A DNA stretch of 64,000 nucleotides, taken from NCBI RefSeq assembly GCF_023856365.1, contig NC_064534.1, positions 15,273,960-15,337,959 on the forward strand, written 5' to 3'. The notes below the pieces were generated by a model. The model saw only the letters and a list, made by a program, of their open reading frames with translations. It ran no database searches and was not told the origin of the DNA. Of this stretch, positions 45,841-55,963 are shown piece after piece. How positions within the stretch are numbered: position 1 is the first letter of the stretch; every line of letters begins with the position of its first letter. Source of the DNA: Brienomyrus brachyistius. Taxonomy: Eukaryota > Chordata > Actinopteri > Osteoglossiformes > Mormyridae. Both the position numbers and the translations under genes were made by a program.

Positions 45841-46365
45841 GCCCTTCCATATCCATTACCTCAAAGACGAAACCGAAGACATCTTTTAATACAATAAACC
45901 GCAAAAAACGTCAAAGACTGACCAAATGTATGAGCTACCGTCTTCATAAGCCTGCCTCAATTTTTTTTCCAGAAACAAACATTAGGTAATTGCTTTTCAC
46001 CCACACATCTACAACTCTAATCATTAGCCCCATATCATGATGATAAAAGCAGCTCCAATGGAAACACCATAGAATGAGCCACCTCTGTGTAGAATATAAG
46101 CTATCAAAATGATTACATCAACTCTTACATTAACTCTTACATAAACAGAAAAGTTTATGGAAGTGATTTTAATCATGTATCTACACTGGGGCTGTACCCT
46201 CAAGGGTCTGCCAATTATACCCTATAGCTGTAGATAATTGTACCTTTTAATGTACAGAAATGGTACAAACCTCATTAATGTACCCCCAATGGTGCAAAAA
46301 TGTTCCTGTTTGTCTATTTCTGTACAGCCCCAGTGACAAGCAAAGGTACAAATTGGTACTGTTTT

Positions 46366-46666
46366 TTTGCACTGTTGCCTCGCACTTTTGGGCTCCTTTG
46401 TCTGTGTGGAGTTTGCATGTCCTCCGCGTGTCATCAAAGGGTGACCTCACGATTCTCCCATCCCCTCCCCCCACAGTCTAAAACCATGCTAAAGCTAATT
46501 GGAATTGCAAAAAATTGTCTGTAGGTGTGAATGTGTGTGGGTGCCCTGTGAGAGGTTGCCACGCCATCCTGGGTAATTGCTTGTCTTGCACCCGTAGCTT
46601 CCAGGATAAACCCCGAACCTCCATGACCCAGTATAGGACAAGTAGGTATAGAAAATGGATGGCTGG
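46366..46666 (-). repeat. CCATCC-type fish repeat (reverse)
   Basis: On the + strand: GCACTGTTGCCTCGCAC, GTTTGCATGTCCTCCGCGTG, CATCCTGGGTAATTGC and GAAAATGGATGGCTGG. Open frames over it are shadows. Confidence 0.85.
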
Positions 46667-47783
46667 GTTTATCTAAAGGGGAATCCAATGCCACATAAAA
46701 GCACACCTGGAGATTTATGACCCCATCTGCACACTTACTGAACGCCCTTTGTCTGCTCTGAAATGGGAATTCTTATGCACAAATGCACAACTTCCTGTAA
46801 AGGCAGAAGTGAAATTCCACAATCTATCTCTGCAGTATAAACTACTTGCATGCTCATTTAATTAGGAACGCTAAATTACTTACATATGACATCAGCCGAA
46901 CAAAGATCTGGCAAGAGATCATATGTCCTAAGGTCTCAGGAGGAGGAAATGTTTCTATGGCAACCATACTGTTTTTTTTTTTCAGGATGTTAGAGATTGG
47001 GTGCTTGTCCAGGATCAGGTATGGTGTAGAATTTCCTTACTATAACATCTTAAGCTGCAATAGGCCTACATTAGGCAACTAACATAAACTTCAGTGTTTA
47101 AAAGTATGAATCTAAAACTTCAGATCTGACTATTTTATCTTTTCCTCCCATACTTAAGATTCACTTGAGTATATAAAATAAAATACAATAAAATAAATAT
47201 GGGATTAGAAATAATCTCCGACGTAAAAATAGTAGCAAAAGTCAACCCCAATACAAGGCAGTCCTGACTTAAAGAACAGTCGTAGCAATGACATAGCACT
47301 AGAGGAGTGTAATGCACTATGTAATAAAAGGACGACTATAAAACTGAATTGTTTAAAATGTATTCATTTAAAATGTAAATGAAATCTGAAAATCTACATA
47401 TGGTTTGTATGCCACGGTAATTTACCTTGAGGGAATTTTGACTGGCGTGTCATTGATAAATAAAAGTATAAAGTAATGCATAAACTAACACATTAAAGTG
47501 GCATCCTTGCTCTATGTGAAGTTATAAATGTGCATCTTAACCGAAAATCTAATTTTGAGGATTTAAAAGCAATAGTCAACACTTTCAGAGACGTTATGCC
47601 TTCTTGATCGTAACATAAATAATAAGTGATTTATGTTCATTATAAAGCATTTATATGAAAACCATACGCAAAAGTCAAGCTATATATATATTCACTTGTT
47701 ACAATTAACTCGTTTTCAAAAATACACATTCTACTAATTAGGATTTTAATGCTGGAGTCGAATGGAACTGTCTTTTAACTTAC
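46667..47783. other. no gene seen
   Basis: AT-rich sequence between the repeat and a candidate loxl2 upstream exon. I see nothing I can name. Confidence 0.5.
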
Positions 47784-47890
47784 TTTGGAAACTGAAGCTT
47801 TCCGTTAAAGGATTCCTCAGGATACAACGCTCTTGCGCTTTTGCCGGGAAAATCCTTAAAAGTGTAATGTCCCTTTTTTCTTCAGTTCAA
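47784..47890 (-). promoter_or_regulatory. candidate loxl2 non-coding first exon
   Basis: On the - strand, CAGTTTCCAAA|GTAAGTT gives a strong donor (exon end 47784), 2.7 kb upstream of the coding exon's acceptor. A GGGCGG GC box lies at about 47952 on the + strand. This is inference from splice strength and position only; the exon's 5' end is a guess. Confidence 0.3.
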
Positions 47891-48365
47891 CTATTCTAAC
47901 TTTCACCACCTCCAACATTATCAGTAATTTTAAGAGTAAGACACGCCTTATAGGGCGGCTCTGTCACGCCTACCGCTGCAATGAGCTCATCGTTTGCTCT
48001 ATAACTATACGGAGAAAGAATCGTACACCGATGTCCATCACATACTTTTAAAGTAAAGATGCTTATCAGGCTAGGAGTCCGTGGGCTACGTGCTATTTTG
48101 AACCATTCTGTTTCAAAGGTCTTGAGGTCTGGAGTTGTAACTCTATGCTCTGTGACTCCTACTGTAAAAATGTAAAACAACTGTTCACAGTGACTAGATG
48201 TTGCCTTTTCAATGCAATTACGGTAACTATAAATCTGTATGCATTCTTGGCGTATTACTGTTTTAAATAGATTTTTACTCTATCACTTATTAATATCAAC
48301 TATTAATCTAAGATGAATAATCATGTTTACATGTTGATAGGCATGTTATAATGTTAGAATAAGTT

Positions 48366-48426
<61 letters not shown>
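48366..48426. repeat. A-run plus (TA)n microsatellite
   Basis: An A-run of about 17 is followed by about 22 TA units. It could be the tail of an old retroposon. Confidence 0.95.
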
Positions 48427-48430
<4 letters not shown>

Positions 48431-51400
48431 ATTAATTCATTAAAAAAAAGAGTTCAAATGAAATATTTCACCAGAAGTTTCACATACTGAATACATATCA
48501 CATTGTAATATACTGCCACCTTGTGCACACTGAGCACCGGTACCCTACAGCGGCATGTTGAGGAGCAGGTGCTCAAAACCTTAAAGAGCCACTCAGCAGC
48601 TTTACTGGGAGATTTTAAATAGTTCGGGCAATAGGGCAGATACTCACCCACCTGCAGCCCTCCCCCTCTGCACTGTGCCTGCTGAGCACAGCTGCACTTG
48701 TAAAGCACCCACCTACCCACCCCCATCCATCTTTGGATGGTTTATCCAAGTCAGGGCAGATGGAGCGGCTGAATCTTACATGGCATACAGGTACATTCAA
48801 GACGGCATTTTAGCACCACTAAGCCTAGACCTAATATCTGTTGCTAACCTCTTTAGCTAACAATGCTAACCACAGTGCCACCATTCAATAATTCAAACAC
48901 CACTGAATTCATTTTGATTTGTAATTATTCTCCTATACTCAACCTAACACCATTTTCTGTGGTTATTTCTCTGATTGTGGTTGAGATGATACCGGCTCTC
49001 TCAATCCCAAAGCACCCACCTAGAATTATATTCACATATTCACCGAAAAAAATCCTGAGCGACACATACAGCATCACCTCTGATGAATCTTCTCTGTTGC
49101 CATCGTGACCTTCACCTGCCATGCAGGTTTCACAGTGCCTATCTAGATGGTTTGAATTTGCCAAGCTCAACACTGAATCGTGGCAGCTGGTATTAGTACA
49201 GTATTAAGTTTTTTCAACTCCTGATAAAAAAGTAAATAATTATCATTATCTACTATAAAGTGATTTTAAACTATTTCAGAAATATTTTGCTATTTACATT
49301 TCTAATCATTTAAGTTTAAACTTGTAGCGTGTAAAACATGATGATGATAATTCATCAAGTGCTAATATGTCCAACAGTAATTATTTCATCATAATCCAGT
49401 AATAAGGATTTCATATTCAGGCATATGTAACTCATTGTATTTCATACTGTAATTGTATCTAGTCCAGAAACAAGGCAAAAACAGCTACATTTTGTCTTGA
49501 TTGACTATTTCAACTGAACATGTACTGATGTAATTCAAGAAGTCATTTTAGAAAATTCGGTAAAGCTTTACATTAAGCGCACCTTCATAATGCATTCATA
49601 GAACATTCATAGGCAGCATGCAAGTACCGTAACATCCTAACATTATACAATTATGATGTTTGTTATTATTATATAATGTTTGTTATTAATGTATATTACT
49701 TTTCAATACTTAAGTATTTTTAAAATAAAATACTCCAGTACTTAAACTCAAGTAAAAATTTGACTGAATAACTGTCACTTGTATTGGAGTAGCCTAATAT
49801 TTGACCATGAGTATCTATACCTCGACTCAAGTAATGGATTTATGTACTTTGTCCATCTCTGTCTGTAATTAAAGCTATATAAATCCAAGTGTCTTGATGC
49901 TTATGAAAAGTCATATGCAAGTCGTTGTTATGTTTCTAGTCTATATTCTATACTTTGGTATACATGACTTGGACGTAAGAAGTAAGAACCATACTAGAAA
50001 ATACATTAAAGAAATATTTTACTGCAAAAGGAAAACTTCCCCTCTAGGAAAATCATTTTGATTTTGCATTTATATTGCAAACTGGGAATTACATTTACAA
50101 ATTCTAACATAACGTTTACCCTTATAATTTTAATCTTGAGAAATTTCTAGAGGTTAATGGAAACTGTTCATCTTGTGCAGAGGACTGGAGGTAATTGGAA
50201 CGTGTTTTTTAAGTTGTCTTTAGAGAAAAGTTTTGGAAAGATTTGTGGGAGTATTCTTCATTGACATCTGGTCATAGTGGTGATATAAATCATAATTGCG
50301 ATGTTGTTTGTGTAAAATCGTGTGAACCTTTGGAATCTATTTGACAAATGTGATGCACACAAAGTCCAAAATAAAAAAAAACTAAGCTACATTTTAAGTT
50401 TTATAGCTGGATTGATTCTATTTACAATCCCAACTGCATACGCAACAGGAAGTGCACTTCTCATGTTTTCTTCGCCAAAGATTTATACCACCGTAGACGT
50501 GTTCTAGGGTATATGTTGTCGATTTTTACCTCTTTTCATTTTTTTTTTTTACTTTTCTAAGGATGTGTTTTTCTTGCGAGTATCTTGTCCTACAAGACAG
50601 TAGCACGTATTTACTGCAATTCGATTGGCTGACTGTCTAGCCAATTGAATTTATGCTCCCTTTAGAACGTTAGTTTATGTTTGACGGCGGTGGCAAAGTT
50701 AGCTTCATTCACCTTTGTTGTACCTCAACCCAGATAACTAATGAGAATTTCTGCTCTAAAAAGTACATTGAGCACCGTTATATTTTGAAAATGTTATGTC
50801 GAGGATTAATTTGTAAATAGCTCACACTCCACCAAACAATTTCGGAACAGTTCACGTATCAAAGTACAAGGAAACATCATGCATTAAATCGAGAGAGATG
50901 TGTCATAGCACTTCGGTACGTGAGCGATTCATTATGAAGAGCCATAACTGCTCAAAATTATTTATTACCTAATTACTGGAGGAAGTGTAGCCTTTTCAAG
51001 GTGACCGGATACGGATGAGTGCAGAACTATTGCATCTTATTACAATTAAGTTGATTAACATTTCTTAAGAATGAACAAGGAAAATTGCACACATTTACCA
51101 TATACAGTAAAATTTATTTATAAAAGGCATCAATATCATCAGACCCCGAAAATACAATAAATACAAAGAAAGATGAGTTCCTCGTCTAACAAAGATTGCA
51201 TATTAAACACAAATGAAAAAATATGAAGTTAAATCAATTGAGCTTAATATCTCAGGGTTACAGACATCCATAGGTGGCTCCCTTTGTCTGATTGGACGTT
51301 GTAAATCTTGGCGCATTTATTCAAATCACATGTAGACTAAACCAGGGTTATAATTACAAGATTATTTATACAAGCTAAAACAATCAATTGTTTACAATGG

Positions 51401-51802
51401 GAAGTTGTATTAGTGTCCATTAAAACTGTGCATCACTCGATAACATGTTAATCTGTCTTTACAAAAAGCTCATCTTGCATTAAAAGACTCACTAAAACAC
51501 TTTTAAATAAATATTATACACATTTCGTTGCAAGTTCAACACAACAGTGTACAATTTCCTTTGCAGTCTTCATTGCCTACTTTTGATTTGTGCTAAAATG
51601 CCATTTTTTTGCCCACTAAATCTTGCCAATTAACATTAATATATCGATTGCCCTACCAAATTGGACTACCTTCGTTGGCGTGCATATTAAACTAGAAAAA
51701 CTCTCTACCGCTGTATTTATATGAAACTGTACATATTAAAATACTCCAAATCGTAACAAACAATACTTATGGAATAATTCTGTACTTTTACGAAGACACG
51801 TC
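48427..51802. other. intergenic spacer between loxl2 and H1
   Basis: No recognisable gene. It includes a MITE-like fragment (about 49558-49640) and an inverted CCAAT pair at 50624-50645. Open frames here (up to about 90 codons) have no family resemblance. Confidence 0.5.
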
Positions 51803-51818
51803 GGCTCTTGTAAGAGCC
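51803..51818 (-). terminator. histone 3' stem-loop
   Basis: On the - strand GGCTCTTACAAGAGCC: a 6-bp stem, GGCTCT/AGAGCC, and 4-nt loop TACA, matching the histone mRNA consensus GGYYCTTHTHARRGCC except the C in the loop. It lies 35 nt after the H1 stop, the normal distance. It marks a replication-dependent, non-polyadenylated mRNA bound by SLBP. Confidence 0.93.
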
Positions 51819-51853
51819 TTTCTGTGTAGCAAAGTCCGATATTTAAAGTCCGT

Positions 51854-52453
51854 TTATTTCTTCTTGGGGGCTGCCTTCCTGCTTCTCCCGGCTTTCGCCT
51901 TCGTGGCTTTTGGTTTAGCCGCCTTGGCCTTCTTGGGAGCCTTGGCCACCTTCTTCACTGGTTTCTTCACTTTCTTCGGACTCTTCGCAGTTTTCTTCGC
52001 CGCAGCTGGTTTCTTCGCTTTCTTTGGCGTCTTCTTCACTGCCGGTTTCTTCGGAGTCGCCTTTTTTGGCTTTTTAGCCACAACTGGTTTCTTGGCCGCC
52101 GGTTTCTTGACTTTGCTGACTGTCTTTTTCGCAGGTTCCTTGGACTCGCCTTTCTTGTTCAGTTTGAAGGAACCAGAAGCGCCGACACCCTTGGTTTGCA
52201 TCAGAGTGCCCTTCTGGACTAAGGATTTCAGTACCAGTTTGACACGAGAATTATTCTTCTCCACGTCATAGCCACCAGCGGCCAAAGCCTTCTTCAGGGC
52301 TGCTAGTGACACTCCTTTGCGTTCCTTTGATGCGGAAACGGCTTTCAGGATGAGATCGGACACACTGGGGCCGGACTTCTTCGACTTTGATGCCGACTTC
52401 TTCTTGGGAGCTTTAGTCGGAGCCGTGGCAGGAGCTGGGGCGACTTCTGCCAT
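51854..52453 (-). CDS. linker histone H1, replication-dependent type
   Basis: H1 binds the nucleosome dyad and linker DNA and compacts chromatin. A single exon of 199 residues: a short Ala/Pro/Lys-rich N-tail, the winged-helix globular domain about 27-102 ([55 protein letters not shown]), then a lysine/alanine/proline C-tail with S/TPKK phosphorylation motifs (ATPKK, KTPKK, KSPKK). Start ATG has G at -3 and +4. Intronless, with a stem-loop after the stop and an H1 box before the gene, so it is an S-phase type and not H1.0. No core histone genes are visible nearby. A long hydrophobic frame on the opposite strand is a codon shadow. The exact variant cannot be assigned. Confidence 0.97.
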   Translation of the reverse strand: MAEVAPAPATAPTKAPKKKSASKSKKSGPSVSDLILKAVSASKERKGVSLAALKKALAAGGYDVEKNNSRVKLVLKSLVQKGTLMQTKGVGASGSFKLNKKGESKEPAKKTVSKVKKPAAKKPVVAKKPKKATPKKPAVKKTPKKAKKPAAAKKTAKSPKKVKKPVKKVAKAPKKAKAAKPKATKAKAGRSRKAAPKKK

Positions 52454-52611
52454 TTCTGTAGAGTGTTGCTGCTTTCCTCTTGCCAGGCGAACGTCAGACA
52501 GACAATGGTAACACGACGCGTAGTGAAGGGCGGAACTTAAATGCCAAGTGAGAACCCTATAGACTCAACCGCCTGTGTAGCAGCTCCGGGTTGTGGAAAA
52601 CACTCTAGGGT

Positions 52612-52618
52612 TGTGTTT
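52612..52618 (-). promoter_or_regulatory. H1 box (AAACACA)
   Basis: AAACACA on the - strand, 159 bp upstream of the H1 start codon. This is the H1-specific promoter element of cell-cycle H1 genes. A GC-rich GTTCCGCCC lies nearer the gene (about 52526-52534), with a TATA-like TTTAAG at 52536-52541. Confidence 0.7.
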
Positions 52619-55600
52619 TCTTCTCAATGAAAATGACGAAATTTTAGGGCAAACGAGCGCTTGTGTAAAAATCAAAACATGGCAATGAAAACCAAACATC
52701 GGCATGTTTCAGGTGCATTGCCGTTAGACAAAAAACGTTTATACATTTTCAACAGAAACACGGAAAGTTTGTCGATATCACGAGTAAACCCGGGTACTTA
52801 GACGCCGCTTCCTCCAGTCTTTTAGTAATAAATTGATCAAACATTCGTCTATAAATGGAATAGACATTTTTTCGTCAAAGAAAAGGCCCTGCGTTACATT
52901 TGTATAATTGTTTTAAGTTTAAATTATTCATAAAATAGCAATTCAGTCGCTTTATCAAAGGAACAGTTAACACAGTTCATCATAGGTCGCCATTCCATCC
53001 TTTCCTAATCAGAATGACGCATTCCTTACTTGATTATTTTAAATAAGTGAATACTTAATAAAATATACACTAGGAATATACTTGCCTCAGTAGTGACGCA
53101 TATATAATGATTTGTGGCGAAACGTTTAATTGAAAGAAAATTCAGTTTCTGTAACTTGTACTTATGAACCTAACTGTTATAATACTACACAGCGGTGACA
53201 CTTTCCTGGCAATTACATTGTACCACTTATTAGATACATATGTTCATATAGGCTAGACATGAAACAGTTGTTATAATGTGAAACTTAAGTCTGCTGAATG
53301 TCATTCAACGAGTCCAAAGATGTTGTTACAAAAATATTATAGCGTTTTCTATATCGTGTGCATTAGTAACACTTGTTAGTAATTCAGTTATATCGTTGAT
53401 ATTAAAGTTAATTAATCGATAATGAAAGTGCATAAAATGTATTATCCTAATACAAAATACCATTATACTGAATGAACCTTTCAACAAAAACCCTGTATAG
53501 GACGATCTCATATGACGACGTTTTCATTAAGCGACCAACTGAATTGTATTTCCTTTACTGTCACGTACTATCATCATTCGCAGATTTAAAATTCCAGTAT
53601 CATCGTATAATTTTCAGCCATTTTATTAATAAAACGACTTTAATGTGGTCTTATAATATCATATAAGAAATTGCACATTAATCTATCTTATAATGATGGT
53701 TGTAGTTATGAATGGTCACCGTATTTTTCTATTCTCACACCACCGACGATCTCGACATTTTTAATGTATGCTTGCGTTTTCGTTTCACGTATGGAAGGCT
53801 CTGAAAAAATCTGCTTGAGTCGATCAGAGTATAACTTCAGAATGCGTAGTGTGCGCGCTTGATGTTTCATGGCATATATGCAGGGGCGTTTCTAGCTATT
53901 GAAAAAAAAATCAGAGGCTTGAGGAAAAAAAGTTTACCTGGGGCTTGACTTTTTATTTGAAGATATCATTGGGGTAAAATACTCGGGGCTATATCCCCGA
54001 GCAATCACAACTACGCCGTTACATATAGGACACTACCTTAACTGTTTTTCGTTTAGCGTGTTTAGTGTAGGTGACGAGATCACGGATAATTTCCAGGAAA
54101 ACTTCAAGAACACCCGCAGTTCCTCATAAGAGGTGGGTGATAGCTCGCCCGATAATGACCCGTATATTCCAACGCATTACGACACCACACTATCTACGTT
54201 ACTACTACATAACATTGTTGTACACATAAGGGTAAACAGTAGCGTGTTATGGAGTGGACGCGGACCTAATTGAAAGCAACCAGATTTTTTTTTGGCAAGG
54301 ATTCTTTTGAGCGTGATTGGCTGGTTTGACTACTGCATAATTAACCCTGTATTTCACGTATACCAAAGCGATGTTATTCCCCTCGAAATGCATGTTGTAT
54401 ATGTATAGTTTATTTATATTGAATTATATAAGGATGACAATCGGTATGATCTGTTTATTAGAAGCTTTAAAACTATGTGATTAGTCTCCTCTTCCGAAAA
54501 ATCTTCCTAGCGAAAGCAGATTTACCCTATGTTCCGTGATATTTAAATATCTCCAGGTTTACTTTGAACTGTGAAAGTATTTTTCCGTGCTCTGAACGAA
54601 TTTGGAAACGTAATCTCGATATCTTTATATGGCTAGTACATGTAAAGGAATTGACAATAAAACTCTCTGACTGAATTCTCTTATAATATTTTGGTAGGAT
54701 GTGGAATCTCTTGCGGCGTTTTCAAAGAGCAATAGAGTCTTGCTAAACACTCTTTGATGATCTGTATTCCTTACGGTTTATAACGCATGTTTTATCAAGA
54801 AATTTAATTTATGTTTTAGAACTTTTGAAAATAAAATCATGATACTGTATTTATTAAACTATCATATGTTACAAGGTCTCCAGGTAATAATGGTTGCTGA
54901 CTCTCCCATGAAGTGATAGGTAACTTGCTCGTAATGTATTCAAAGGACACGTCGCTCGCATAACTCGTTTCCTAGCTGATCTTTCAGTACATTCATTCCG
55001 ATGACTTTTAGTAGTTTGCTGTAGTATAGGGCAGTTCATACGTAAATTAACTTTTCAGTATGAATGGGCAGATTCATACGTAAATATCCATAGCTGGATA
55101 CTCAAACGTTACTCATTTGGTATCGATTGTAATTTACAAGTATCGTCGTCGGAATGTTATCACATCACTTGAGCAGAAGCCCACGAAAATTCTTTTATCA
55201 AGAAAAAAATATACGTGTGTGTGTTAGAAAGGGCCCATTTTTGTAACAAGATTATACCTATGTGTATTGTTTTGGTAGTAGGCCTAGTTGAATTAACACT
55301 TTATTTTGTCCCACGTGTATAATCACTAAATAAAAGTTTCTCATATGGGTATCGTTATTTAATAAAATTATTGTAGGCGTAGCATCCCTCAATAATACTT
55401 TCCACGTTAGCAATTCTAATGGCGATGAGTCTACTTTTCTTCATGCACAAACAGTTGTTTTATTGGTCTGTAGAATGAATCAGTCTCTTTTCTTTCTTTA
55501 ATAGTTATCACAGGAAGGCTTGTCTTCTGGGCATTTCCCAAATATCACAAGCTAGCTATAGGTGATTCAAATTGTAGCATTTCTCAAATAGGGAAATGAA

Positions 55601-55623
55601 ACAAATGAATGGATCATTTATCA
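52619..55623. other. intergenic spacer between H1 and cyb561a3
   Basis: AT-rich, with scattered short frames of up to about 65 codons. I see no gene, RNA or named repeat. Confidence 0.5.
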
Positions 55624-55629
55624 TTTATT
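55624..55629 (-). terminator. poly(A) signal, likely cyb561a3
   Basis: AATAAA on the - strand, about 311 nt after the cyb561a3 stop. Confidence 0.45.
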
Positions 55630-55939
55630 GAGGCACAAAATATCACTGACTCAAAGAGAAATTTATAGACTATAATATATGCATATCTAAAATTGAAATT
55701 ATAATATACACCGCTGCTTCAATGGAATACAATTGATTGGTATGATTTCCTTTGATATAGAACTTCAACATGAACGAAGGCTACTAAAACAAAGTAGATA
55801 AGGCTGGAAAATATCCATTTTGGCGATGATGTACTCTACACACTGTTCCAGCAGTGCTTAGAAAAATATTTTCTTTGGTGAAAAACAGTGTTCCCAGAAT
55901 TCAGCAAGGAGAATGGATGTTTCATTCCATGTAGTTGCA

Positions 55940-55963
55940 TCAGCTTTCTTCTTGAAGCAACGG
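55940..55963 (-). CDS. cyb561a3: cyb561a3 exon 5, micro-exon with sorting signal
   Basis: Only eight codons: PLLQEES and stop. It follows AACTCAG and is phase 0 after the exon ending DSFR. It supplies the dileucine lysosomal signal. Confidence 0.85.
   Translation of the reverse strand, partial: PLLQEES

Noticed and set aside
51864..52271. 135-codon hydrophobic frame opposite H1
   Set aside because: It is the antisense of lysine/alanine codons (AAG/GCC giving CTT/GGC), a well-known shadow.
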